NCBI GenBank assembly: GCA_036268075.1
Contig: DATAUV010000117.1
Span: forward strand, 1-64,000
Direction: 5' to 3'
Length of the DNA: 64,000 nt
Source of the DNA: DATARH01 sp036268075
GTDB taxonomy: Bacteria > Pseudomonadota > Alphaproteobacteria > ATCC43930 > CGMCC-115725
In this document: positions 31,205 through 39,091 of the stretch, one piece after another
Layout of the letters: the number at the start of each line of letters is the position of its first letter
How positions within the stretch are numbered: the stretch's first letter is position 1
Position numbers and translations under genes: made by a program
The notes under the pieces: generated by a model
Told to the model about the DNA's origin: nothing
The model's database searches: none
What the model saw: the letters and a program-made list of their open reading frames with translations, nothing else

Positions 31205-32695
31205 ATGAGCGATGTCCAACATTTCATCGACGGCAAGCGGTTCGACGGCAACGGGCGCTCGGGTCCGGTATTCAACCCGGCGACCGGCGAGGAGACGCGT
31301 CGCGTCGCGCTCGGCGGCGCGGCCGAGATCGACCGCGCGGTCGCGTCGGCGACCAAGGCGTTTCCGGGCTGGGCCGCGACCCCGCCGCTGACCCGCGCGC
31401 GCGTCATGTTCAAGTTCAAGGACCTGCTGGAGCGCGACGCCGGCAAGTTCGCCGCCGAGATCACCGGCGAGCACGGCAAGGTGCTGTCCGACGCCACCGG
31501 CGAGATTACCCGGGGCCTCGAAGTCGTCGAGTTCGCCTGCGGCATCCCGCATCTGATGAAGGGCGAGTTCACCGAGCAGGTCGGGCGCGGCATCGATTCC
31601 TGGTCGATCCGCCAGCCGCTCGGTGTCTGCGCCGGCATCACCCCGTTCAACTTTCCGGCGATGGTGCCGCTGTGGATGTTCCCGATGGCGCTCGCCTGCG
31701 GCAATTGCTTTATCCTGAAGCCGTCGGAGCGCGACCCGTCGGCCGGCATCCACATCGCCGAGCTGCTGCTCGAAGCGGGGCTGCCGCCGGGCGTGTTCAA
31801 CGTCGTCAACGGCGACAAGGAGGCGGTCGACGCGATCCTCGCCCATCCGGGCATCGCCGCGGTCAGCTTTGTCGGCTCGACCCCGATCGCGGAGTACATC
31901 TACGCGACCGCCGCCGCGGCCGGTAAGCGCGTGCAGGCGCTGGGCGGCGCGAAGAACCACATGGTCGTGATGCCCGACGCCGATCTCGACCAGGCCACCG
32001 ACGCCTTGATGGGCGCCGCCTACGGCGCGGCCGGCGAGCGGTGCATGGCGGTGTCGGTCGCGGTCGCGGTCGGCGGCATCGGCGACAAGCTCGTCGACAG
32101 GCTGGTGCCGCGCGTGCAATCGCTGAAAATCGGCCCCGGGACCGACAACGATGCCGAGATGGGGCCGCTCGTCACCAGGCAACACCTCGACAAGGTGAAC
32201 GGCTATGTCGATCTCGGCGTCAAGGAGGGCGCGAAGCTCGTCGTCGACGGCCGCGGGCTCAAACTCCAGGGCTACGAGAACGGGTTTTTCATCGGCGGCT
32301 CGGTGTTCGACGACGTGACCCCAGACATGCGCATCTACAAGGAGGAGATCTTCGGCCCGGTGCTGTCGGTCGTGCGCGCGCCCGATTTCGAAAGCGCGCT
32401 CAAGCTTGTCAACGACCACGAATACGGCAACGGCACCGCGATCTTCACCCGCGACGGCGACGCCGCGCGCGAGTTTTCAAGTCGCGTGCAAATCGGCATG
32501 GTCGGCGTCAACGTGCCGATCCCGGTGCCGATGGCGTTCCACAGCTTTGGCGGGTGGAAGCGCAGCCTGTTCGGCGACACCGCCGTGTACGGCGGCGAGG
32601 GCGTGCGCTTCTACACCCGGGTCAAGACCATCACGTCGCGCTGGCCGGCCGGAATCCGCACGGGCGCGGAATACGCGATGCCCACAATGCGTTAA
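31205..32695 (+). CDS. mmsA: CoA-acylating methylmalonate-semialdehyde dehydrogenase
   Basis: A 496-residue aldehyde dehydrogenase of the MMSDH group, which converts methylmalonate or malonate semialdehyde to propionyl- or acetyl-CoA in valine, inositol and pyrimidine breakdown. MMSDH features are GVCAGITPFNFPAMVPLWMF, GSTPIAEYIYATAAAAGKRV and ALGGAKNHMVVMPDADLD. The catalytic cysteine is C280 in GERCMAVS. The C-terminal FGGWKRSLFGDTAVYGGEGV is also typical. ATG 31205 matches the conserved N-terminus (HFIDGKRFDGNGRSGPVFNP). No other valine-pathway gene is adjacent. Confidence 0.92.
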   Translation: MSDVQHFIDGKRFDGNGRSGPVFNPATGEETRRVALGGAAEIDRAVASATKAFPGWAATPPLTRARVMFKFKDLLERDAGKFAAEITGEHGKVLSDATGEITRGLEVVEFACGIPHLMKGEFTEQVGRGIDSWSIRQPLGVCAGITPFNFPAMVPLWMFPMALACGNCFILKPSERDPSAGIHIAELLLEAGLPPGVFNVVNGDKEAVDAILAHPGIAAVSFVGSTPIAEYIYATAAAAGKRVQALGGAKNHMVVMPDADLDQATDALMGAAYGAAGERCMAVSVAVAVGGIGDKLVDRLVPRVQSLKIGPGTDNDAEMGPLVTRQHLDKVNGYVDLGVKEGAKLVVDGRGLKLQGYENGFFIGGSVFDDVTPDMRIYKEEIFGPVLSVVRAPDFESALKLVNDHEYGNGTAIFTRDGDAAREFSSRVQIGMVGVNVPIPVPMAFHSFGGWKRSLFGDTAVYGGEGVRFYTRVKTITSRWPAGIRTGAEYAMPTMR

Positions 32696-32790
32696 CGCAT
32701 CGAGGTTATGCTCTACCCGCTGCTCCTAGCGGCGTCTGCGACATTCTGGCGCGGTCGCGGCCCGGTGTTGCAGCGCAGTAATTGCGCGTA

Positions 32791-34755
32791 ATGTTAGAAA
32801 CCGCGTCGCGTTGGCGCAGGTTCGGGTACGACGACGAATACCCCGCGGGTAGAGCCCTCTTCTGGCCCTGCCCGGCGGACGCATTTTTATTCGCGAAGGT
32901 TCGGGCGTTGGCGGCCACCGAAGAAAAAGCATTTCCCGTACACCGCCGGTTCGGTCCGCACTTCAAGACGCGCGTTCGCCTGTTCGTCCGCCAGAACGTC
33001 CGCAACAGCGAACTCGGCCTTACCGTCGTCGCCGCGATCATGGGCGCGGTCATCGCCCTCGGTGTCGCGGCCACCCGCGAGCTTGTCGATTCGATGCACC
33101 ATTTGCTGTTCGGGGTGCCGTTCGACGAGCATTTGAGCGGCACGCTGATGATCGAATCGTGGCGCGTGTTGGTGGTGCCGTGCGTGGGCGGGCTGGTCTA
33201 TGGACTGATCGCCTATGGGCTTCGCCGCTGGAAACCGCGCGACATCGTCGACGCGATCGAGGCCAACGCGCTGCATGGCGGGCGGATGTCGCTGAGCGAC
33301 AGCGTGCGCCTCACCGGGCTCACCGTGCTGTCGGCCGGGGTCGGCGCGTCGGTCGGCCTCGAAGCGGCGTTTACCCAGCTCGGCTCGGGCACCGCCTCGC
33401 GCATCGGCCGCCTCCTACACCTGCGCCGCATGGATTTGCGCACGATGGTCGGGTGCGGCGCCTCGGCGGCGATCGCGGCGGCCTTCAACGCCCCCCTCGC
33501 GGGCGCCTTCTATGCGTTCGAGCTGATCATCGGCAGCTACACGCTGGCGACGATGGCGCCGGTGATCATCGCCGCCGTCTTCGCGACGATCGTGACGCGG
33601 CAGATCTTCGGCCAGACGCCGATCTTTATCATCGACAGCCATGTCGACCTCGCCGCCGGGCATTACGCGATTTTGGCGGTGATCGGCTTTGCCGGGGGGC
33701 TGCTGGCGATCGCCGCGATGACCGGTGTCACGTTTGTCGAGCAATGGTCGCGGCGCATCGCGATCCCGACCTGGGCGCGGCCGGCGGTCGGCGGCGCGAT
33801 CCTCGGCCTCTTCGGCCTCATGTACCCCCAGGTGCTCGGTAGTGGGCACGGCGGCATCCTCAACAATCTGGCGACCGGCACGGTCGGCTATGAGCTGCCG
33901 CTGTTGTGCGGGCTGATCTTTGTCAAGATGGCCGGGTCGGCCGTCTCGATCGGCAGCGGGTTCCGCGGCGGCATGTTCAGCTCGTCGCTGTATCTGGGCA
34001 GCCTCTTCGGCACAGCCGCGGCGATGATCGCGCAGTACCTGCCCGGCGTGCTGCCCGACGAATCGGTGTTCATCCTCGCCGGCATGGGCGCGGTCGCCGC
34101 CGGGGTCGTCGGCGCGCCGGTGACGATGATCATGCTGGTGCTCGAAGTGACCTCGGATTTCTCGGCCACGATCGGCGTCACCGCCTCGATCATCGTCGCC
34201 GCGCTCGTGGTGCGGCACTGGTTCGGTTATTCGTTCGCGACATGGCGGTTCCATCTGCGCGGCGTGGCGCTGCACAGCCCGCACGACATCGGCTGGCTGC
34301 ACGATCTGCAGGTCGGCAAGCTGATGCGCCAGGATTTTGCCGTGATCCCGCCGGCGACGACCGTGGCCGATCTGTGCAAGCAATTCCCGATCGACCACGG
34401 CAAGCATGTCTTTGTCGTCAACGACGACGGCGGGTACGAGGGGTATGTCGACCTCGCCGAAGCGCACCGGCTCGAGGTCGACGGCGACGACGAGGCGCTG
34501 ACCGCCGCGGAGATCGCCCGCGGCGCCAACCGCTTCCTGACGCCGGGACAGCCGGTACGCGAGACGCTCGACGTGTTCACCGCGTCGGCCTCGGACACGC
34601 TGGCCGTCGTCGACAACGCGGTCGACCGGCACATCCAGGGCTATCTCAGCGAGGCCTTCGCGCTGCGTCGCTATTACCGCGAGCTCGAGGCGCGGCATCG
34701 CGAGGAGCTGGGCGACGAAGATTTGTTCAACTCGGCCCGCTCGCTCGATAATTGA
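32791..34755 (+). CDS. ClC family chloride channel/transporter with C-terminal CBS region
   Basis: A protein of about 654 residues with ten or more membrane segments followed by a cytosolic CBS pair (MRQDFAVIPPATTVADLCKQ and FLTPGQPVRETLDVF). ClC hallmarks are present but altered. The motif usually GREGP reads GLEAA in SVGLEAAFTQLGS, keeping the gating glutamate. The motif usually GGIFAP reads GGMFSS in FRGGMFSSSLYLGS. A GSGIP motif is not visible. GAPVTMIMLVLEVTSDF is conserved. The start is uncertain: ATG 32791 and TTG 32782 are possible, and the first 65 residues look like a soluble extension. Ion selectivity cannot be assumed to be chloride. Confidence 0.87.
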   Translation: MLETASRWRRFGYDDEYPAGRALFWPCPADAFLFAKVRALAATEEKAFPVHRRFGPHFKTRVRLFVRQNVRNSELGLTVVAAIMGAVIALGVAATRELVDSMHHLLFGVPFDEHLSGTLMIESWRVLVVPCVGGLVYGLIAYGLRRWKPRDIVDAIEANALHGGRMSLSDSVRLTGLTVLSAGVGASVGLEAAFTQLGSGTASRIGRLLHLRRMDLRTMVGCGASAAIAAAFNAPLAGAFYAFELIIGSYTLATMAPVIIAAVFATIVTRQIFGQTPIFIIDSHVDLAAGHYAILAVIGFAGGLLAIAAMTGVTFVEQWSRRIAIPTWARPAVGGAILGLFGLMYPQVLGSGHGGILNNLATGTVGYELPLLCGLIFVKMAGSAVSIGSGFRGGMFSSSLYLGSLFGTAAAMIAQYLPGVLPDESVFILAGMGAVAAGVVGAPVTMIMLVLEVTSDFSATIGVTASIIVAALVVRHWFGYSFATWRFHLRGVALHSPHDIGWLHDLQVGKLMRQDFAVIPPATTVADLCKQFPIDHGKHVFVVNDDGGYEGYVDLAEAHRLEVDGDDEALTAAEIARGANRFLTPGQPVRETLDVFTASASDTLAVVDNAVDRHIQGYLSEAFALRRYYRELEARHREELGDEDLFNSARSLDN

Positions 34756-34816
34756 GGCGCGGCGCCCCTGCCCGGCCTTGGTGCCCAAGCCGGCGCAGAA
34801 ATGCTATGATCGGCCG

Positions 34817-36097
34817 ATGCGGTCTTGTCCCCTGTTGATTGCCGCTCTTTTCGCCATCGCGCTGACGGGCCTTTCCGCGGCCGCCGCCGAGCCGTGGCCG
34901 GCGCGTGTCGGCCGGATCAGCCTCGCCGAAACCGGCGCGACGCTGCGCCCGGCGGGTGGCGCATGGGGCGATGCCGTCGTCAATGAGCCGGTCGCCGCCG
35001 GCAGCTCGATCCGCAGCGGCGCGCAAGGCCGCGCCGAGATCACGCTGTCGGGCATCACGATCGCGCTGGCACCGGGGACGACGCTCGATATCGGCCGGCT
35101 CGACAAGGACGCGGCCCAGTTCGCGCTCAGCTCCGGCCGCGCGACGCTGGCGCTCGACCGGCGAAACCCGGCGGCGGTCGAGATCGCCACCGCGGCTGGC
35201 CCAGTAAAGCCGACCGCCCCCGGCCGCTATGATATCGACGCCGCGGCTGGCCTGACCGAAAAGAGCGAGGCGACGGGCGCGGTCGTGCTGCCCGAGCAGG
35301 TGCCGGCGACGATGCCCGGCGCCGCAGCGCTCGCGACCGGCGGCACCTGGGGCCGCAGCGACGGCGGGCCGATCTGGTATCCGAATGGTTTGCCAGCCGG
35401 CTGGGCGCCGTTCCGCGACGGCGGCTGGCGCAATTTGCCGCCCTGGGGTTGGACCTGGATCGACGATGCATCGTGGGGTTTCGCGCCAAGCCATTACGGG
35501 CGCTGGGCGCGGGTCGACAACCGCTGGGGCTGGGTGCCCGGCAGTGCCGAAGTGGCGGCGGATTTCATGCCGGCCGGGGTCGCATTTCTCGGCACGCCGG
35601 GGATCGGGCTGAGCTATGCGGGCGGGTCGGGACCCGCGATCGCATGGTTCCCGCTCGCGCCGGGCGAGCCTTATTGGCCCGCCGCCGACGGCGACGCGCC
35701 CGCTAAGATCGTCGACGCTGCCTATAAAAACCGCCGTTTTGCCAGCGCGGTGCCAAAGCCGGTCTTCATCGGCGGCAAACCGGTCGCGGCGGCACTGGTC
35801 GATATTCCCGACCGGCGCCTCGACGTGGCGCCGGTGATTCCCGGCTCGCCGGGGCTTAAGCCGCCGGCGCCGCGTCTTGTCGCGGGGCTGCCGCGGATTA
35901 CGGTTCATCCCGCCCCGCCGATATTGGCCGCCGCACCGCCAAAGCCAAAACCCGCGCCGGCGAGAATTGCCCTCGATGCGCCGCACCGCCGGACGGCGAA
36001 CCACCGGCCTCCGCCAAAGCTCGCCGCTGCCCCGCCGCCCCATCCGGACAAGATGCGCCGGCACATCGCCGAAGCTCATCACATCCTGCGGCAATAA
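34817..36097 (+). CDS. exported FecR-like / DUF6600-like protein
   Basis: A 426-residue secreted protein. After a signal peptide (RSCPLLIAALFAIALTGLSA, cleavage near AAAEP) comes a FecR-like beta domain: VGRISLAETGATLRPAGGAW and IRSGAQGRAEITLSGITIAL. A tryptophan-rich central part follows (PPWGWTWIDDASWGFAPSHY, VDNRWGWVPGS), which is the DUF6600-type repeat, and the C-terminus is long and proline-rich. Probably an envelope or periplasmic protein of unknown role. It is 20 bp ahead of the threonine aldolase gene and may share its transcript. Confidence 0.75.
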   Translation: MRSCPLLIAALFAIALTGLSAAAAEPWPARVGRISLAETGATLRPAGGAWGDAVVNEPVAAGSSIRSGAQGRAEITLSGITIALAPGTTLDIGRLDKDAAQFALSSGRATLALDRRNPAAVEIATAAGPVKPTAPGRYDIDAAAGLTEKSEATGAVVLPEQVPATMPGAAALATGGTWGRSDGGPIWYPNGLPAGWAPFRDGGWRNLPPWGWTWIDDASWGFAPSHYGRWARVDNRWGWVPGSAEVAADFMPAGVAFLGTPGIGLSYAGGSGPAIAWFPLAPGEPYWPAADGDAPAKIVDAAYKNRRFASAVPKPVFIGGKPVAAALVDIPDRRLDVAPVIPGSPGLKPPAPRLVAGLPRITVHPAPPILAAAPPKPKPAPARIALDAPHRRTANHRPPPKLAAAPPPHPDKMRRHIAEAHHILRQ

Positions 36098-36117
36098 CCC
36101 CCAAACCGGATTCCGCC

Positions 36118-37167
36118 ATGATCGACTTTCGCAGCGACAACACCGGACGCGCTGCGCCCGAGATCCTCGACGCGCTGATCCGCGCCAATGACGGCACGGC
36201 GCTCGGCTACGGCGCCGACGAATGGACCGCGCGGCTGCAAGACCGGTTCTCCGATCTGTTCGAGACCGCGGTGCGGGTGTTCCCGGTCGCCACCGGCACC
36301 GCCGCGAACGCGCTGTCGCTGGCCGCGCTGGGCCCGAGCTGGGGCCTCGTCTATTGCAGCGAGGCGGCGCATATCAACACGTCGGAGGCGAACGCCGCCG
36401 GATTTTTCGGCGGCGGGCTCAAGCTGGCGCCGGTCGCCGGCCGTTATGGCCGGGTGGGCGCGGACGAGCTGGCGCAGGTGCTCGCCGGCATCCTGCCCGG
36501 CCAGACCCATCGCGGCGTCCCGGTCGCGGTCAACCTGACCCAGGCGACCGATCTCGGCGGCGTCTACACGGTCGACGAGATCGCCGCCGTGACCGAAGTC
36601 GCGAAACGCCGCGCGCTCAAGGTGCACATGGACGGCGCACGCTTCGCCAACGCCGTCGTCCGGCTCGGCTGCACCCCGGCCGAGATGAGCTGGAGGGCGG
36701 GGGTCGATATATTGTCGTTTGGCGCGACCAAGAACGGCGGCGCGCTGTGCGATGCCATCGTCGTGTTCGACCAGAGCCTTGCCGACGGGCTCGCGATCCA
36801 GCTTCGCCGGGCGGGGCAGGTGTGGTCGAAGATGCGCTTCGCCTCGGCCCAGCTCATGGCCTATATCGAGGACGGGCTGTGGCTCAGCCTCGCCGCCGCC
36901 TCCAACGCGATCGCCGCGCGCATCGTCGCGGGGCTCGGGAATCTGGCCGGAATCAAGCTGCTTGCGCCGGTCGAGGCCAACGAGCTGTTCCTCGAACTGC
37001 CCCACGGGGCGATGGACGCGCTCGACCGCGACGGCTTCCAGTTCTATCGCCGCAGCCCCACCCTCGCCCGTTTCGTCTGCCGTTTCGACTGCACGAATGG
37101 CGAGGCCGAGGCGCTGGTGGCATCGCTGCGACGGATTTGCGGAGAGACCAAGCAGGCGGCGGAGTAG
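36118..37167 (+). CDS. ltaE: low-specificity L-threonine aldolase family PLP enzyme
   Basis: A 349-residue fold-type I PLP enzyme that cleaves L-threonine or related beta-hydroxy amino acids to glycine and an aldehyde. It begins MIDFRSDNTGRAAPEILDAL, the standard family start. CSEAAHINTSEANA contains the conserved histidine stacking on PLP, HMDGARFANAV the aspartate, and ILSFGATKNGGALCDAIV the PLP lysine. Single gene after the FecR-like gene. Confidence 0.9.
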   Translation: MIDFRSDNTGRAAPEILDALIRANDGTALGYGADEWTARLQDRFSDLFETAVRVFPVATGTAANALSLAALGPSWGLVYCSEAAHINTSEANAAGFFGGGLKLAPVAGRYGRVGADELAQVLAGILPGQTHRGVPVAVNLTQATDLGGVYTVDEIAAVTEVAKRRALKVHMDGARFANAVVRLGCTPAEMSWRAGVDILSFGATKNGGALCDAIVVFDQSLADGLAIQLRRAGQVWSKMRFASAQLMAYIEDGLWLSLAAASNAIAARIVAGLGNLAGIKLLAPVEANELFLELPHGAMDALDRDGFQFYRRSPTLARFVCRFDCTNGEAEALVASLRRICGETKQAAE

Positions 37168-37184
37168 GGCTTGCATGGCGGCAC

Positions 37185-37204
37185 ATTATACATAAGTGTA
37201 TAAT
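37185..37204 (+). promoter_or_regulatory. hicAB promoter/operator palindrome
   Basis: A perfect inverted repeat, ATTATACA-TAAG-TGTATAAT, in an otherwise GC-rich region. The right arm contains a consensus -10 element TATAAT at 37199-37204, seven bases before the hicA start codon. HicB antitoxins repress their own promoter through such palindromes, so this is the likely operator. A -35 box is not convincing. Confidence 0.72.
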
Positions 37205-37211
37205 CCGCCGA

Positions 37212-37409
37212 ATGACGAGCCGCGAACTGCTTCGAGCACTCCGCCGACTGGGCGCGACACTCCACGAAAATCGGGGCAAGGGCGGGCATGTCAGGGTGGA
37301 ATTGAACGGGTGTGTCAGCCACGTACCAACAGGCTCGGGTGAGCTGAAGACCGGCCTCGTCCACGGCGTCGTGAAACAACTCGGTCTGACAATGCGGGAC
37401 TTGCGCTAG
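37212..37409 (+). CDS. hicA: HicA family mRNA interferase toxin
   Basis: A 65-residue toxin of the double-stranded-RNA-binding fold. It shows the family order SRELLRALRRLGATLHENRG, then KGGHVRVELNGCVSHVP with the catalytic histidine in GGH, and the closing VVKQLGLTMRDL helix. No Shine-Dalgarno sequence is present, and the presumed -10 box ends only seven bases before the ATG, so the mRNA may be leaderless. It lies 20 bp ahead of hicB. Confidence 0.88.
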   Translation: MTSRELLRALRRLGATLHENRGKGGHVRVELNGCVSHVPTGSGELKTGLVHGVVKQLGLTMRDLR

Positions 37410-37429
37410 TAGTGATTCTGGGAGGCGAG

Positions 37430-37876
37430 ATGGACGCTCGACAAGCCGCGGCCACAGGATGGCCGGTCGATCTGATCCCCGCCGAGGAGGGCGGCTTCAT
37501 CGTCAATTTCCCGGATCTGCCGCAAGGTTGGAGCCAAGGGGAGACGCAGGAAGAGGCGCTCGCTAACGCCGCCGATTTGCTTGAAGAGATGATCCTCGGG
37601 TTCATGGCACACAACGATCCAGTGGCGGGACCGTCGCTGGCGGAGGGGCGGCCGGTTGTCGCCGTACCGGCGCTGACTGCCGCGAAGCTCGAAGTCTATT
37701 GGGCCATGCAAACCGCTGGCTTGAACAAAAGCCAGCTCGCGGGTCTTCTCGGCTGGCAGCCGTCGCAGGTGACGCGGCTGTTCGACGGGTATCACGCCTC
37801 GCGGCTCGAACAGATCGAGGCGGCGCTGGCGGTGCTGGGGCGGCGGCTCGTCATCGCCAGCGAGGCGGCCGAGTAG
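37430..37876 (+). CDS. hicB: HicB family antitoxin with C-terminal helix-turn-helix
   Basis: A 148-residue antitoxin. The N-terminal HicB fold is seen in PVDLIPAEEGGFIVNFPDLP, then QGETQEEALANAADLLEEMI. The C-terminal XRE-type DNA-binding domain is MQTAGLNKSQLAGLLGWQPS followed by QVTRLFDGYHASRLEQIEAA. I chose ATG 37430, preceded by GGGAGGCGAG; a GTG at 37412 is also in frame. It neutralises HicA and probably binds the palindrome at 37185-37204. Confidence 0.9.
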   Translation: MDARQAAATGWPVDLIPAEEGGFIVNFPDLPQGWSQGETQEEALANAADLLEEMILGFMAHNDPVAGPSLAEGRPVVAVPALTAAKLEVYWAMQTAGLNKSQLAGLLGWQPSQVTRLFDGYHASRLEQIEAALAVLGRRLVIASEAAE

Positions 37877-37879
37877 CGG

Positions 37880-38149
37880 CTACTCCGCCGCCTCGTCGAT
37901 CGCCGGCAGCATTCCAAGGGCGCGCTTGTAGACGTCGAGCAGGGTTTCCTGCTCGTCGAGGTCGTCCTTGTCCATTTTGCGCAAGCGGATGAGCTGGCGC
38001 ATGATCTTGGTGTCGAACCCGGTGCCCTTGGCCTCGGCATAGACCTCCTTGATGTCCTCGCTGAGCGTCTTGCGCTCCTCCTCCAGTCGTTCGATCCGCT
38101 CGATGAACGACTTCAACCGATCGCCCGCGATCCCCCCAACATCAGGCAT
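37880..38149 (-). CDS. gapR: GapR (DUF2312) nucleoid-associated protein
   Basis: An 89-residue DUF2312 protein. The core is GDRLKSFIERIERLEEERKT followed by LSEDIKEVYAEAKGTGFDTK and IMRQLIRLRKMDKDDLDEQE, almost the entire family consensus. In Caulobacter GapR is an essential chromosome-structuring protein that wraps overtwisted, AT-rich DNA as a tetramer and supports replication and transcription. ATG 38149 follows the DUF1244 gene by 11 bp on the same strand, so they are one operon. Confidence 0.92.
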   Translation of the reverse strand: MPDVGGIAGDRLKSFIERIERLEEERKTLSEDIKEVYAEAKGTGFDTKIMRQLIRLRKMDKDDLDEQETLLDVYKRALGMLPAIDEAAE

Positions 38150-38160
38150 GGCCGCACCGG

Positions 38161-38457
38161 CTAATGCTGATGCTGCGAGGCGGCGAAGGCGGCCTTCTGC
38201 TCGGGGCTCGCCTCCTTCTGGTGCTGCTTGCGCCACTCGTCATAGGGCATGCCGTAGACGATCTCGCGCGCCTGCGGGTCAGTCAGCTCGACACCGCTCT
38301 CCTCGGCCGCCGCGCGGTACCATTTCGACAGGCAGTTGCGGCAGAAGCCGGCCAGGTTCATCAGGTCGATATTCTGCACGTCGGTGCGCTCGCGCAGATG
38401 CGCGACGAGGGCGCGGAAGGTCGCGGCTTCGAGTTCGGTGCGGGTCTTGTCGTCCAT
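38161..38457 (-). CDS. DUF1244 domain protein
   Basis: A 98-residue protein of the DUF1244 family. The core FRALVAHLRERTDVQNIDLM is followed by NLAGFCRNCLSKWYRAAAEE with the conserved Cys-x-x-Cys-like pair, and MPYDEWRKQHQKEA near the end. Function unknown; the family is typical of Alphaproteobacteria and other Proteobacteria. I chose ATG 38457 (MDDKTRTELEA) with GGAGG in front. It is immediately ahead of gapR. Confidence 0.88.
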   Translation of the reverse strand: MDDKTRTELEAATFRALVAHLRERTDVQNIDLMNLAGFCRNCLSKWYRAAAEESGVELTDPQAREIVYGMPYDEWRKQHQKEASPEQKAAFAASQHQH

Positions 38458-38516
38458 CTCCACCTCCAAATCCTGAGCCTTATGTAGCATCGGTGGTGCC
38501 GATGTTGAACGGCGGA

Positions 38517-38592
38517 TGATGGGCTTCGCGTTGCTCAGCCCATCCTACGGCGCCGGAATCGTAGGATGGGTAGAGCGCAGCGAAACCCATCA
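38517..38592. repeat. palindromic repeat family A, copy 3
   Basis: Arms TGATGGGCTTCGCG / CGCAGCGAAACCCATCA with inner CTCAGCCCATCCTAC / GTAGGATGGGTAGAG. The right end supplies, on the minus strand, the TGA stop codon of the dioxygenase beta-subunit gene (38592-38590). Confidence 0.85.
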
Positions 38593-39084
38593 AATCGGAA
38601 AGATCAGCGATAGCGGGATGTTGGTCGCATCGGTCACGCAGATGCGTTCGGCAAACCTCAGAGTACCGGCATCGTCGGCGACGCGGTCGTAGCAGCGGCC
38701 GCAGAGGAAGACGGTCGAGGTTTCGTTGAGCATCGTCTCGAACAGGGCGAAGCTTTGGGCGAGGCGGAGTTCCGGCCCCTCGATCGCCAGCAGCGACGGC
38801 GCCCCCATCACGCGGCGGATGATGCGCGGGGCGTAAAGCGTGGTCTCCCGGATCGCGACGACGCGGTCGGCGAGCATCGCGCGGCTCTCGCAATAGACCA
38901 TCGCGACCGGCAGCCCCGCATCGTAATTCTCGCGCGGGGTGATCTTGTAGATCCCGGCCTCGACGAAAAAATCGGGCCAGCGCTCGTATTCGCCCTCGTC
39001 GAGCGCCGAATCGTAGCCGGCGTAAAGATCGGCGAGGCGTTGGCGCAGCTCCGATGACGCCGCGACCCCGGTGCTCCCAATCAT
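38590..39084 (-). CDS. aromatic-ring-hydroxylating dioxygenase beta subunit
   Basis: A 164-residue protein of the SnoaL/NTF2-like dioxygenase small-subunit family. It starts SSELRQRLADLYAGYDSALD with DEGEYERWPDFF, and RENYDAGLPVAMVYCESRAM, ADRVVAIRETTLYAPRIIRR and TSTVFLCGRCYDRV are typical of the fold. It has no catalytic metal and stabilises the alpha hexamer. Its start is 7 bp downstream of the alpha-subunit gene, so they are co-translated. The stop codon lies in a palindromic repeat. Confidence 0.88.
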   Translation of the reverse strand: MIGSTGVAASSELRQRLADLYAGYDSALDEGEYERWPDFFVEAGIYKITPRENYDAGLPVAMVYCESRAMLADRVVAIRETTLYAPRIIRRVMGAPSLLAIEGPELRLAQSFALFETMLNETSTVFLCGRCYDRVADDAGTLRFAERICVTDATNIPLSLIFPI

Positions 39085-39091
39085 GGTCGGC

